DNA of 64,000 nt, from assembly GCA_021202155.1 (NCBI GenBank), contig JAJQDP010000014.1, positions 1-64,000 on the forward strand, read 5' to 3'. This document shows positions 25,375 to 34,313 of this stretch, one piece after another; within the stretch, counting starts at the first letter, position 1, and each line of letters begins with the position of its first letter. Position numbers and translations under genes: made by a program. The stretch comes from Oscillospiraceae bacterium. GTDB taxonomy: Bacteria > Bacillota > Clostridia > Oscillospirales > Ruminococcaceae. A model generated the notes under the pieces. That model was not told the origin of the DNA and made no database searches. It saw only the letters and a program-made list of their open reading frames with translations.

Positions 25375-25570
25375 ACAGCGTAGCTTTTGTCGCCCTGGCG
25401 AGCATACGACTTAGCTGAAGCTAAGTCGGCAAGTTTCGCCTACAGCGAAACTTGCGCGCCTCCCTTTGGTCGGCGCACCTCTCAGTCGCGGAGTTTGCAA
25501 AGCAAATCTCCCGAAGTTCGCTTGCGAACTTCTTGACAGCTCTCCTTAAAAAGGAGAGCCTTGTCGTGCT
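25375..25570. repeat. Modular palindromic repeat cluster between asd and dapA
   Basis: A string of hairpins within the operon gap: CTACAGCGTAG, ACTTAGCTGAAGCTAAGT, AAGTTTCGCC...GCGAAACTT, GAAGTTCGCTTGCGAACTTC, ending with GACAGCTCTCCTT/AAGGAGAGCC. The last module (cgcacc...tcagtc...hairpin...gacagctc) recurs at 31819-31864. It is probably transcribed as structured RNA. No coding potential. Confidence 0.7.
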
Positions 25571-25575
25571 AACCC

Positions 25576-25603
25576 ATAATTACGCATTACGCATTACGAA
25601 TTA
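25576..25603. repeat. TAATGCGTAAT-type repeat (inverted)
   Basis: aattacgcattacgcattac followed by gaatta, ending at the asd stop codon. Same family as 16279-16312, opposite orientation. Confidence 0.7.
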
Positions 25604-26680
25604 ATCAAAGTATCCCTTTGCCGCAAGAAGCTCTGCCATCAGCACTCCGCCGCCGGCGGCTCCGCGGAGGGTGTTGTGCGAAATGCAGACGAACTTGTAA
25701 TCGTACTGGGTGTCTTCGCGGAGGCGTCCCATCGAGATTGCCATGCCGCCTTCGCGGTCGCGGTCAAGCTTGACCTGCGGGCGGTCAGGCTCTTCAAAGT
25801 AGTTCAAAAACTGCTTGGGAGCTGACGGAAGCTCTAATTCCTGCGGGACGCCTGAGAAGGTTCTCCAGGCTTCTATAATCTCCTCTTTCGAGGGCTTTTC
25901 CTTGAATCTTACGAATACTGCGGCGGTGTGACCGTCGGAAACGGGAACTCTCAGGCACTGGGTTGTGATTGAGGGCGCGTCTGTGCAAACTATCTCGTCA
26001 CCTTCTATATGACCCCAGACCTTGAGCGGCTCCTGCTCGCTCTTCTCCTCTTCACCGCCAATATAGGGGATGAGGTTGTCGACCATTTCTGTCCAGGTAT
26101 CAAAGGTCTTTCCGGCTCCGGAAATCGCCTGATATGTGCAGGCAAGAACCTCGGTGATGCCGTACTTTCTAAGCGGCGTAAGTGCGGGAACATAGCTCTG
26201 GATAGAGCAGTTCGATTTGACGGCGATGAAGCCGCGCTTTGTTCCAAGACGCTTTCTCTGTGCGTCGATAATTTCGATGTGCTCGGGGTTAACCTCCGGG
26301 ATGACCATCGGGACATCGGGGGTAAATCTGTTGGCGGAGTTGTTCGAGACTACCGGGCACTCAAGCTTGGCGTAAGCCTCCTCAAGAGCCTTTATCTCGT
26401 CCTTCTTCATGTCGACGGCGCAGAAGACGAAGTCGACCATAGAAGCGATTTTCTCCTTGTCGGCAGTTGCGTCCATCACGACTATATCCTTGGCGCAATC
26501 AGGGATAGGGGTGGTCATCAGCCAGCGAGAACCGACAGCCTCATTATAGGGCTTTCCTGCTGACTTAGGAGATGCCGCCAGAACCTTAATCTCAAACCAC
26601 GGGTGGTTGGCAAGAAGGGTTATGAACCTCTGCCCTACCATGCCGGTGGCTCCGATTACTCCAACTTTATACTTTTTCAT
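25601..26680 (-). CDS. asd: Aspartate-semialdehyde dehydrogenase
   Basis: 359 residues, TAAGGAGCGAATAACT upstream. It makes aspartate semialdehyde, the branch point to lysine/diaminopimelate and threonine/methionine. GVIGATGMVGQRF NADP loop, catalytic cysteine in SNCSIQS (near 158) and the SDGHTAAVFV histidine box are present. The sequence style (VAVKSNCSIQ, ISGAGKTFDTW) and length fit the archaeal/fungal-type branch rather than the E. coli-type enzyme. First gene of asd-dapA-dapB. Confidence 0.93.
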   Translation of the reverse strand: MKKYKVGVIGATGMVGQRFITLLANHPWFEIKVLAASPKSAGKPYNEAVGSRWLMTTPIPDCAKDIVVMDATADKEKIASMVDFVFCAVDMKKDEIKALEEAYAKLECPVVSNNSANRFTPDVPMVIPEVNPEHIEIIDAQRKRLGTKRGFIAVKSNCSIQSYVPALTPLRKYGITEVLACTYQAISGAGKTFDTWTEMVDNLIPYIGGEEEKSEQEPLKVWGHIEGDEIVCTDAPSITTQCLRVPVSDGHTAAVFVRFKEKPSKEEIIEAWRTFSGVPQELELPSAPKQFLNYFEEPDRPQVKLDRDREGGMAISMGRLREDTQYDYKFVCISHNTLRGAAGGGVLMAELLAAKGYFD

Positions 26681-26722
26681 AGTTATTCGCTCCTTAAATA
26701 CTCCCGGCGACTCAAAATGGTA

Positions 26723-26751
26723 TTGAAAAAATCGCGCGGTTGATATATAAT
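26723..26751 (+). promoter_or_regulatory. Probable queA promoter
   Basis: TTGAAA 26723-26728, 17-base spacer, TATAAT 26746-26751, about 120 bases ahead of queA. The promoter of asd in the same gap could not be fixed with confidence. Confidence 0.6.
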
Positions 26752-26874
26752 GTCAAGTGCGGACAAAATGTACATCGTACAATACCGCTATCCATTCTAT
26801 ATATTATACCGCGACATTTCCGATACGTCAACCTTAAAATACACCAAATTTTATTTGAAAGAAGCACCAATATC

Positions 26875-27921
26875 ATGGCATTTGAAACTGATTTGAAGAC
26901 AAGCGACTTTAATTACGACCTTCCGGAGGAACTTATCGCGCAGACTCCCGTTGAGCCGAGAAACGCTTCCCGGCTTATGGTCATCGACCGTGAAACCGGC
27001 GACATCACGCACGACCACTTCTACAATCTATGCAGGTATCTTCGTCCGGGTGACACCCTCATCGTCAACGATTCAAGAGTTCTGCCCGCAAGAATCTACG
27101 GCGAAAAGGCGGACAACGGGACTTTTATCGAATTTCTCTTGCTTGAGCAGAAGGAAAACATGGTCTGGGAGATTCTTTGCCGCCCGGGGAAGAAAGCCAG
27201 GATAGGGACTAAGTTTATTTTCGGCGGAGGAAAGCTCACTGCCGAGATTATGGATGTTATGGAGGACGGCAACCGCATTGCGAAATTTTCCTGCGAGGGA
27301 AGCATCTACACCGTCCTTGACGAAATAGGACAGATGCCGCTCCCGCCTTACATAAAAGAGAAGCTTGAGAACAACGAACGCTACCAGACGGTCTACTCAA
27401 ACGAGGTCGGTTCAGCCGCCGCTCCGACTGCCGGGCTTCACTTCACGACCGAACAGCTTGAGGAGATAAAAGCCGCCGAAATTAACATCGGGAAAGTCAC
27501 CCTGCACGTCGGTTTGGGAACGTTCCGTCCCGTCAAGGAGGAGAATATCTCGGAGCACAAGATGCACACTGAGCACTACGTCCTCCCTCCGGAAACTGCG
27601 GAGCTCATCAACCGCACCAAGGCAAGTGGCGGCAGAGTCATATCCGTCGGGACAACCTCCTGCCGGACGCTTGAAAGCGTCGCGACCAAGTTTAGCGGCG
27701 AGATAAAACCAGACGACGGCAACACTGACATCTTCATCTACCCCGGCTACCAGTTCAAGGCGATAGACGGACTCATCACAAACTTCCACCTCCCCGAGAG
27801 CACCCTCATCATGCTTGTCTCTGCGTTCTTAGGCAAGGACAAAACCATGGCGGCGTATAAGTGTGCAGTGGAAGAGAAGTATAGATTCTTCAGCTTTGGG
27901 GATGCGATGGTGATACTTTAA
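26875..27921 (+). CDS. queA: S-adenosylmethionine:tRNA ribosyltransferase-isomerase
   Basis: 348 residues from the ATG at 26875, where the usual family start ([17 protein letters not shown]) follows; upstream in-frame codons lack this. It transfers and rearranges the ribosyl part of SAM onto preQ1 in tRNA, the penultimate queuosine step. Marks: [53 protein letters not shown] and [10 protein letters not shown]. Weak AAGAAG-type ribosome site. Stands alone here; tgt is not in the window. Confidence 0.95.
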   Translation: MAFETDLKTSDFNYDLPEELIAQTPVEPRNASRLMVIDRETGDITHDHFYNLCRYLRPGDTLIVNDSRVLPARIYGEKADNGTFIEFLLLEQKENMVWEILCRPGKKARIGTKFIFGGGKLTAEIMDVMEDGNRIAKFSCEGSIYTVLDEIGQMPLPPYIKEKLENNERYQTVYSNEVGSAAAPTAGLHFTTEQLEEIKAAEINIGKVTLHVGLGTFRPVKEENISEHKMHTEHYVLPPETAELINRTKASGGRVISVGTTSCRTLESVATKFSGEIKPDDGNTDIFIYPGYQFKAIDGLITNFHLPESTLIMLVSAFLGKDKTMAAYKCAVEEKYRFFSFGDAMVIL

Positions 27922-27950
27922 TCAGCTTCACTGATTAAAGAATCACATTA

Positions 27951-27978
27951 GGAATTACGAATTCGTAATGCGGAATTA
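27951..27978. repeat. TAATGCGTAAT-type repeat
   Basis: ggaattacgaattcgtaatg followed by cggaatta between queA and its terminator. Same family as 16279-16312. Confidence 0.55.
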
Positions 27979-27982
27979 AATT

Positions 27983-28018
27983 AAAACGTCCCATGCGATT
28001 TGCATGAGACGTTTTTTT
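27983..28018. terminator. Bidirectional terminator between queA and GH5 gene
   Basis: Stem AAACGTCCCATGC / GCATGAGACGTTT with GATTT in the loop and T7 after it. The GH5 stop codon begins right after on the other strand. Confidence 0.85.
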
Positions 28019-28020
28019 AT

Positions 28021-29172
28021 TTACTCCAAACCCGCCATGAGACCGTTATAATAGTCGAGGCAGTCGTCGAAGATTTTGAGGTTGGCTCGGTCGAAGAGAC
28101 CATAGGCTTCTGAGCCGGCTTCGATATAGTTGTTGTCCCAGACGACGCAGACCATGCCGTTTTCTTTTGCCTTTGAGACGAAGTACTCAGCCCACGCTTC
28201 ACGGGCAGACTGGTTGTCCTTGTTGGTGCAACCCATTTCGCCGATGATGACGTATGTGCCGTTCGCGACGAACTTCTCATAGAGGGCGTCGATGTAGTAG
28301 TCGATGTCTGACTCGCAGGATTCGTCGAACTGGGTGTAGGCGTAGCTGTCGCTCATGGCAAGGTTGTAGGGAGTGTACATGTGAACAGTGAGTAGGAGCT
28401 TATCGCTCGGGTCATCGGGGAGAGTAAAGTCGTCCGAGAGTGCCGCATCGGGAGAGGCGCAATAGGTCGAGACCATCAGGTATCTCGTCTCATTATTGCC
28501 GCCGGAGGCTCTGACAACGTCAACAAACGCCTGATTGCAATCGATAATTGTCTGCATTGCTTCCTGGCACTCGGTCGACCATTCAGAATAATACCACTCA
28601 TAGTTGGTTTCAGCAAGCCTCGGTTCGTTCATCGGCTCGAAGATGAGGTGCTGGTCGTAGTCCTTGAAGTACTCGGCGATCTGAGTCCAGATCTTTGTGA
28701 TGTAATTGACCGCCTCGTCGTGATTCTCAGCGGAAGGATAGTAGACGTCGTTGTCATGGTGGGAATTGAGGATGACATACATGTCGTTTTCAAGTGCCCA
28801 GTCAACTACCTCCTGCACCCTTTCGAGCCAGTCCTCGTCGATGTTGTAGTCGTCGTCGCAGTGGTAGCTCCATGAAACGGGGATTCTGATGGTCTTGAAG
28901 CCGAGCTCAGCAAGAGTGTCTATCATTTCCTCAGTCGTGACCGGGTTTCCCCACGAGGTTTCGCTTGAACCGGTTGAGTCGAAGCTGTTTCCTAAGTTCC
29001 AGCCGAGCCCCATGTCGGTTATCAGGTCGCTCGCGGAAATCGAGGTGGTTTCGGCGTTCTCACCATAGTGGATGTGACCGTCGGCGGTGTCTCCACAGGC
29101 GGTAAACACTGCAAGGCACATCACAAGAACAGTAAGAAGTGCTAAAAGTCTCTTGAATGAAAATCGTTTCAT
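28021..29172 (-). CDS. GH5 endoglucanase lipoprotein
   Basis: 383 residues, AAGAAGGAGACACCGAA before ATG. The lipoprotein signal ends at FTACG. The GH5 TIM barrel is complete: GLGWNLGNSFD, TIRIPVSW, LNSHHDND, the acid/base glutamate in FEPMNEPR (near 183), HMYTPYNLAM, the nucleophile in IIGEMGC (near 312) and VVWDNNY at the end. The features fit subfamily 4-like cellulases/xyloglucanases, but substrate cannot be fixed. Membrane-anchored; no carbohydrate-binding module or dockerin. Confidence 0.92.
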   Translation of the reverse strand: MKRFSFKRLLALLTVLVMCLAVFTACGDTADGHIHYGENAETTSISASDLITDMGLGWNLGNSFDSTGSSETSWGNPVTTEEMIDTLAELGFKTIRIPVSWSYHCDDDYNIDEDWLERVQEVVDWALENDMYVILNSHHDNDVYYPSAENHDEAVNYITKIWTQIAEYFKDYDQHLIFEPMNEPRLAETNYEWYYSEWSTECQEAMQTIIDCNQAFVDVVRASGGNNETRYLMVSTYCASPDAALSDDFTLPDDPSDKLLLTVHMYTPYNLAMSDSYAYTQFDESCESDIDYYIDALYEKFVANGTYVIIGEMGCTNKDNQSAREAWAEYFVSKAKENGMVCVVWDNNYIEAGSEAYGLFDRANLKIFDDCLDYYNGLMAGLE

Positions 29173-29203
29173 TTCGGTGTCTCCTTCTTAAAATTCAAAA
29201 GTA

Positions 29204-29767
29204 TTATTCGTTAGTATCTATCGCACTGCGGTAAGCCCACAGATACTGTGCTCCTGAAACTGCTGTCAGAATTGCCGCCAGCCAGACCAAGATATTGTCG
29301 ATGATGCTGACCACTGCAATTTCGACTCCCACAGCTATAATACCGTGCAGGAATAGCGTCACGACTATTGCGACCATCGTGAACGCGGTCTTGACCTTGC
29401 CGAGCCAGCCAGCCGCGACTACTGTACCGTCGCCCGATTTCACAACAAGTCTGAGTGCGGAAACCATGAATTCGCGGAAAAGAATTATCATGACCGGAAC
29501 GGAACTCACCCAGTTTTTGTCTACGAACACAAGGAGTGCCGCCATGACAAGTGCCTTGTCTGCAAGAGGGTCTAAAAATTTGCCGAAATTGGTGATTAGA
29601 TTTCGCGACCTGGCGATTTTTCCGTCAAGCATGTCGGTTATCGATGCGACCGCGAATATCAATAGCGCGATAAACAGGTTCACGCTCGAAAACTCCCATA
29701 ACGCGAACAGAACGAAGAATGGGATTAAAATCACTCTTAAGAGTGTCAGTTTATTTGGAAGATTCAT
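29204..29767 (-). CDS. pgsA: CDP-diacylglycerol-glycerol-3-phosphate 3-phosphatidyltransferase
   Basis: 187 residues, TAGGAGTTTGAG before ATG. Integral membrane enzyme making phosphatidylglycerol phosphate. It has the CDP-alcohol phosphotransferase signature D..DG..AR........G...D...D, spread over SITDMLDGKIARSR and FGKFLDPLADK. Several membrane helices. It follows rimO and recX, a usual order in Firmicutes. Confidence 0.93.
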   Translation of the reverse strand: MNLPNKLTLLRVILIPFFVLFALWEFSSVNLFIALLIFAVASITDMLDGKIARSRNLITNFGKFLDPLADKALVMAALLVFVDKNWVSSVPVMIILFREFMVSALRLVVKSGDGTVVAAGWLGKVKTAFTMVAIVVTLFLHGIIAVGVEIAVVSIIDNILVWLAAILTAVSGAQYLWAYRSAIDTNE

Positions 29768-29781
29768 CTCAAACTCCTATA

Positions 29782-29815
29782 TAATTACGAATTATGCATT
29801 ACGAATTACGCATTA
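29782..29815. repeat. TAATGCGTAAT-type repeat
   Basis: ataattacgaattatgcatt followed by acgaattacgcatta, in the gap between rimO and pgsA, reaching the rimO stop. Confidence 0.7.
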
Positions 29816-31144
29816 ATCCAATACCACTTCCCCTATAGGGTCGTAGTCCATTGTGTCGGTGATGCGGACGTACTGATAGTCGCCGACTCTGAGTGGGATT
29901 TTGGATGTGAAGAAAATCTTGCCGTCGATTTCGGGTACTTCTCCGGCACTTCTGCCGTACCAGCATTCGGCGTAGCGATCGTAACCCTCGATGACTACCT
30001 CATAGACACGCCCGAGCATTTCAGCGGTCATCTGGTCACTCACAAGCATCTGCTCCTGGGTGATTATCTCGGCGCGGCGATTCTTTTCGTCCTCATCAAG
30101 CTGACCGTCAAGCTTGGCGGCGGCTGTCCCCTCCTCCTGAGAGTAGGCGAAGCAACCGAGACGGTCAAAGCGCATTTCCTTCACAAACTCGCAGAGCTTA
30201 TTGAACTCCTCCTCAGTTTCACCCGGGAAGCCGGTCAGGAGCGTCGTTCTTATGATTACGCCAGGGATTCTTTCGCGGAGCTTCTTAACAAGCTCCCTTA
30301 TCTCAGCCTCGGATGAGCGGCGGTTCATTCTCTTTAAAACCCTGTCACAGCAGTGCTGGATCGGGATGTCAAAGTACTTGACGCACTTCTTCTCACTCGC
30401 GACGACGTCGATGAGCTCGTCGGTGATTCGCTCGGGATAGCAGTAAAGGGTTCTTATCCACTTTAAGCCGTCAATCTTGCAAAGTTCTTTAAGAAGCTCG
30501 GCAAGTTTCGGCTCTCCATAAAGGTCTTCGCCATAGCGTGAGGTGTCCTGCGCGATTAAGATTATCTCGCGGTAGCCGACCTTCGCCAGCCACTTAGCCT
30601 CGTTGATGATGCTTTCCATCGTGCGGGAGCGGAATTTGCCGCGAATCTGCGGGATTGCGCAGAAGGTGCAGTGGTTGCTACAGCCTTCAGCTATCTTTAT
30701 GTAGGCGTAGGTCTCGGTGGAAACGACTCTTCTGCCGCCGATTACGAGCGAATACTTGTCGCCATACATCTCGATTTCGTTTTCGCCGGAGAGAGCCTTT
30801 CTTATGGTCTCTCCAAGAAGCTCATTTGCACCGATGCCTAAAACTGCATCGACCTCGGGGATTTCATTCAGGATTTCCTCGCGGTAACGTTCGGCAAGAC
30901 AACCGGTGACGATTATCGCCTTGATTCGCTTTTCTTCCTTGAGCGCGACGAACTCCAAGATTGTTTCGATAGCCTCCTGCTTTGCGGATTCAATGAAACC
31001 GCAGGTGTTTATCACCGCGACATCCGCAAGTGCGGCGTCCGGCTGGAGTTCATAACCCTCTTCCCGCAAATTATACGCCATGTGCTCGGCGTCAAGCATA
31101 TTCTTGGCACAGCCCAAAGAAACTATTCCAACACTGATTGCCAT
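29813..31144 (-). CDS. rimO: Ribosomal protein S12 methylthiotransferase
   Basis: 443 residues. Radical SAM enzyme that adds a methylthio group to the conserved aspartate of ribosomal protein S12. N-terminal MTTase domain with GIVSLGCAKNMLDAE and NTCGFIESAKQE, the radical SAM triad CSNHCTFC (EGCSNHCTFCAIPQIRG), and a C-terminal TRAM domain. Its ATG directly abuts the recX stop codon, so the two are probably translationally coupled. Confidence 0.95.
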   Translation of the reverse strand: MAISVGIVSLGCAKNMLDAEHMAYNLREEGYELQPDAALADVAVINTCGFIESAKQEAIETILEFVALKEEKRIKAIIVTGCLAERYREEILNEIPEVDAVLGIGANELLGETIRKALSGENEIEMYGDKYSLVIGGRRVVSTETYAYIKIAEGCSNHCTFCAIPQIRGKFRSRTMESIINEAKWLAKVGYREIILIAQDTSRYGEDLYGEPKLAELLKELCKIDGLKWIRTLYCYPERITDELIDVVASEKKCVKYFDIPIQHCCDRVLKRMNRRSSEAEIRELVKKLRERIPGVIIRTTLLTGFPGETEEEFNKLCEFVKEMRFDRLGCFAYSQEEGTAAAKLDGQLDEDEKNRRAEIITQEQMLVSDQMTAEMLGRVYEVVIEGYDRYAECWYGRSAGEVPEIDGKIFFTSKIPLRVGDYQYVRITDTMDYDPIGEVVLD

Positions 31145-31771
31145 TTACTCTTCTCCCTCTTCCATTTCGTATTCATATTCCGACAGGGCTTTATTCACCT
31201 CGGAAAAAGAGTAGCCCTGGCGGACAAGTGCCGCCTTGACCTTTTCTACGCCCTTTTCGTCGGTGAGATACCTTGCGTATTTTTTATCGATAAGCTCCGC
31301 TATCCGCTCGGGGACAGTGTCCTCATACGGGTACAGAGCTTCGGTTATCAGTTCATTCGAGATGCCACGCTTGCGCATTTCCTCACGCGCACGTCTCAGA
31401 CCAAAGCGTTTTGTGACGCAGTAGTGCTCGGCAAGGTGCTCCGAATAACGCCTGTCGTTGATACAGCCGATTTCGGAGAGACGGTTGCAGACCTCGAGGC
31501 AGATGTCATCATCGTAGTTCCGCTCAAGCTTTTTGTAGAGCTCGATGTAGGAGTAGTCCCGCTCGTCCAAGAGATACAAGGCGCGCTCCTTGGCGCGTCT
31601 GAAATCGTTGGCGTGGACTATTTCCTCGATGGCAGGTTTTGGGATGGACATATCCTTCCCGAGGTGGTACTCGTTCAGAACGTCGACATTAATGAACAAT
31701 GGCTCGCCCTCATCGAAATTAACTCGTATGGTTGAGCCTTTGTATTTTTCTATGGATGTTATGGTGGGCAT
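31145..31771 (-). CDS. recX: RecX-family regulator
   Basis: 208 residues; the ATG at 31771 has GGAGCGAAA upstream. Helical protein with the RecX repeats: RAKERALYLLDERDYSYIEL, RRYSEHLAEHY, LRRAREEMRKRGIS and a final ALVRQGYSFSEV block. It normally restrains RecA filament activity. It lies downstream of recA, separated by a hairpin-rich repeat that may uncouple their expression. Confidence 0.9.
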   Translation of the reverse strand: MPTITSIEKYKGSTIRVNFDEGEPLFINVDVLNEYHLGKDMSIPKPAIEEIVHANDFRRAKERALYLLDERDYSYIELYKKLERNYDDDICLEVCNRLSEIGCINDRRYSEHLAEHYCVTKRFGLRRAREEMRKRGISNELITEALYPYEDTVPERIAELIDKKYARYLTDEKGVEKVKAALVRQGYSFSEVNKALSEYEYEMEEGEE

Positions 31772-31786
31772 TTTCGCTCCTTTGTC

Positions 31787-31864
31787 GGCTTCGCCGACGC
31801 GCCGACTGCGTCGGCGCACCCCTCAGTCAGCCTGCGGCTGACAGCTCCCCTTAACAGGGGAGCC
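31787..31864. repeat. Modular palindromic repeat between recA and recX
   Basis: GTCGGCTTCGCCGAC, GCGCCGACTGCGTCGGCGC, then cacccctcagtcagcctgcg with its GCTGACAGCTCCCCTT/AGGGGAGCC hairpins. The end module matches that at 25460-25565 with different loop arms. It sits between two co-directional genes. Confidence 0.7.
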
Positions 31865-31889
31865 ATAACTGCTTCTTTACAGCTTCCGA

Positions 31890-33077
31890 TTATTCAGCAG
31901 GAGTGAATTCCTCGAAATCATCATCGTCAGGCTCGACTATTACTGAGGGTGTAGGCTTGGGAGATGTTGGTTCTGCCGACTGTGCTGTGTCAGCAGCTTC
32001 GCGGAGGGCGGCTTCCTTCTTGTTCCTGCCGGAGAGCATGGAAACCTTTCCGCGTTCCTCCTTGATCCTGTCCTCGACCTCCTGCATGACGTCGGGATGA
32101 CTGAGGAGGTAGTCCTTCGTCTTTTCCCTGCCCTGTGCAATCTTTTCACCGTTATAGCTGAACCATGCGCCGGCTTTGTGGATTATATCAAGCTCGACTG
32201 CAACGTCGACAACCTCGCCGATTCGGGATATGCCCTTGCCGAAAATCATGTCGAACTCGGCTTCCTTGAATGGAGGCGCGACTTTATTCTTGACGACCTT
32301 GCAACGGGTTCTGTTACCGATGACCTCGGTGCCGTTCTTGATGGCTTCGCCCTTACGGACGTCGATTCTGACAGAGGCATAGAACTTGAGGGCACGTCCG
32401 CCGGGAGTGGTCTCCGGGTTGCCGTAAATAACGCCAATCTTCTCGCGAATCTGGTTGATGAAGATTGCGACGCAGTTGGATTTGGAGATAACGGAGGTGA
32501 GCTTCCTCATTGCCTGAGACATGAGTCTTGCAAGCTGTCCCACATGGGTGTCGCCCATTTCGCCGTCAATTTCGGCTTTCGTGACCATTGCAGCTACGGA
32601 GTCGAGGACGATTACGTCGATAGCTCCTGAGCGGACGAGTGCCTCAGCGATTTCGAGGGCCTGCTCGCCCGAGTCCGGCTGGGACACGAGCATCGAGTCG
32701 ATGTCAACGCCCAATGCCGCCGCATAGGTCGGATCCAAGGCGTGCTCAACATCTATGAACGCAACCTCTCCGCCAAGCTTCTGGGCTTCGGCAACGATAG
32801 AGAGCGCGACCGTAGTTTTGCCGGAGCTTTCCGGACCGAAAATCTCAACGATTCTTCCCCTCGGGACTCCGCCGATTCCGAGTGCCAAGTCGAGGGTCAT
32901 CGAGCCTGTCGGTATAGACTCGACGTTGAGAGTGGAGTTCTGCCCGAGACGCATGACCGCACCAGCACCATAGGTTTTCTCAATCTGCGCTATCGCGGTT
33001 TCAAGAGCCTTCTTTTTCTCCTCCTGATTCTGCGGGTCAGCAACAGTCTTCTTCTCAGCAGTCTTCTTCATTGCCAT
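31890..33077 (-). CDS. recA: Recombinase RecA
   Basis: 395 residues from the ATG at 33077, GAGGAAAACGAT upstream. Walker A GPESSGKT, the [10 protein letters not shown] and [20 protein letters not shown] blocks, the [11 protein letters not shown] loop 2 and [12 protein letters not shown] are all as expected. Strand exchange and SOS co-protease. The C-terminal tail beyond residue 345 is acidic and Pro/Thr-rich. No clostridial LexA box (GAAC-N4-GTTC) was found in its promoter region. Confidence 0.97.
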   Translation of the reverse strand: MAMKKTAEKKTVADPQNQEEKKKALETAIAQIEKTYGAGAVMRLGQNSTLNVESIPTGSMTLDLALGIGGVPRGRIVEIFGPESSGKTTVALSIVAEAQKLGGEVAFIDVEHALDPTYAAALGVDIDSMLVSQPDSGEQALEIAEALVRSGAIDVIVLDSVAAMVTKAEIDGEMGDTHVGQLARLMSQAMRKLTSVISKSNCVAIFINQIREKIGVIYGNPETTPGGRALKFYASVRIDVRKGEAIKNGTEVIGNRTRCKVVKNKVAPPFKEAEFDMIFGKGISRIGEVVDVAVELDIIHKAGAWFSYNGEKIAQGREKTKDYLLSHPDVMQEVEDRIKEERGKVSMLSGRNKKEAALREAADTAQSAEPTSPKPTPSVIVEPDDDDFEEFTPAE

Positions 33078-33085
33078 ATCGTTTT

Positions 33086-33187
33086 CCTCGTTTCTAATTT
33101 ATATTTTGAATTTGGCACGCAGTGCCAGTGGCACTTTTGTGCCGTTTTTCTATACTGTATTATACACTATGAAGACAGGTTTGTAAA
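33086..33187 (-). promoter_or_regulatory. recA promoter and leader hairpins
   Basis: TTTACA (33182-33187, minus strand), 17-base spacer, TATAAT (33159-33164). The leader contains two adjacent GGCAC...GTGCC hairpins (about 33113-33144) before the ribosome site. No LexA site is recognisable. Confidence 0.6.
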
Positions 33188-33235
33188 GCTTTTTGCGTAC
33201 AGAAAAGTGGACTTCAAAAGAATTTTTCTTACAAA

Positions 33236-34237
33236 TCAGTCCTCATCTCTTTCCGATTGTGCTAACTCAATATACTCTTTGAGTTTCTTTTGCAACAAGC
33301 CTTTATCTATGAGCTTCAAATTATACTCAGACACCATTGTAGGAGACAAGCTCCGGCTCAGAGCGAACTCAACCACCTCGTCATCCTTACTTGCGCAGAG
33401 AATTACTCCAACACTCGGATTTTCATTTTCCTTCTTAACTTCGCGGTCGAGGGCTTCAAGATAGAGATTCATTTTGCCGACATATTCCGGCTTAAATTCC
33501 CCGATTTTCAGCTCAAACGCCACAAGGCAAGAAAGTTCTCTATGGTAAAATAGCAAATCGATATAATAATCGTGATTTCCGACCTGTACACGATACTCTT
33601 CGCCGATAAAAGTGAAGTCTCTGCCAATTTCGAGGATAAAGTCTTTAAGATTTCTTATAATAGACTTCTGCAAATCGTGTTCCGACACCGTATCCGGAAC
33701 ATCGAGAAATTCGAGAACATAGCTGTCGAGAAAGATGTTACCTGTCGAATTCTTAGAATCTTCAATTGCAGGTGCCGGCGACTTTTTGGACAACATGCAT
33801 CTCTCATAATAACCGCTATCAATTTGCCTTTCCAACTCTCTTTTCGATAGATGTTCTTTAATACACATATTGATGTAAAAAACACGTTCATCCATTGACT
33901 TACAAGCTGACATGATTTTCAAATTGTTTGACCAGCTTATTTGTGTCAACAATGTTGACACTCTTTCTTCATCCCTATAAAGCTCATAGAACTGCTTCAT
34001 TCTGTAGAGCCCACGACGATTGAAGCCCTTCAATGTAGGATAACTTGTTGCAAAGAAATCCGCCAATTTCGGTACAATAGAACCTCCATCATTTGATTCA
34101 TAACTGATAAACTTGCCTATTTCAAGGTACATTGAAATGAGCTCTTCGTTAATCTTACGATAAGCGTTTTCTCTAGAGGATTCAATAATCTCAACAACCT
34201 TTTTGAATTTACCATCATACTGTACTAGCTCATCCAT
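33236..34237 (-). CDS. YhcG/DUF1016-type PD-(D/E)XK nuclease-like protein
   Basis: 333 residues, CAGGAGGGATGATAAG before ATG. N-terminal helical region with RKINEELISMYLEIGKFIS and GFNRRGLYRMKQFY, then a nuclease-like core where YYIDLLFYHRE...VAFELKIGEFKPEYVGKMNLYL supplies the D...ExK residues. This is the DUF1016 N-terminal plus PDDEXK layout of YhcG-like proteins, which turn up in mobile and defence-rich places. The gene is AT-rich compared with recA and prmC on either side, suggesting insertion into a housekeeping cluster. Function unproven. Confidence 0.8.
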   Translation of the reverse strand: MDELVQYDGKFKKVVEIIESSRENAYRKINEELISMYLEIGKFISYESNDGGSIVPKLADFFATSYPTLKGFNRRGLYRMKQFYELYRDEERVSTLLTQISWSNNLKIMSACKSMDERVFYINMCIKEHLSKRELERQIDSGYYERCMLSKKSPAPAIEDSKNSTGNIFLDSYVLEFLDVPDTVSEHDLQKSIIRNLKDFILEIGRDFTFIGEEYRVQVGNHDYYIDLLFYHRELSCLVAFELKIGEFKPEYVGKMNLYLEALDREVKKENENPSVGVILCASKDDEVVEFALSRSLSPTMVSEYNLKLIDKGLLQKKLKEYIELAQSERDED

Positions 34238-34280
34238 CTTATCATCCCTCCTGTCTATTTCAAATAATATTTATCAGTTT

Positions 34281-34307
34281 AAGTGTGTCACCATTGGTGA
34301 CACACTT
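34281..34307. promoter_or_regulatory. Perfect palindrome upstream of the YhcG-like gene
   Basis: AAGTGTGTCACC-ATT-GGTGACACACTT, a 12-base perfect inverted repeat with a 3-base loop. It lies just downstream of prmC and 44 bases ahead of the YhcG-like start. It could be a weak prmC terminator or an operator. Confidence 0.6.
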
Positions 34308-34313
34308 CACTCG

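Noticed and set aside
26681-26874. Second lysine riboswitch upstream of asd
   Set aside because: The gap is short and lacks the GAGGTAGAGG and AAGAGTA boxes.
33078-33235. LexA/SOS box upstream of recA
   Set aside because: No GAAC-N4-GTTC or close match; the palindromes present are GGCAC/GTGCC hairpins in the leader.
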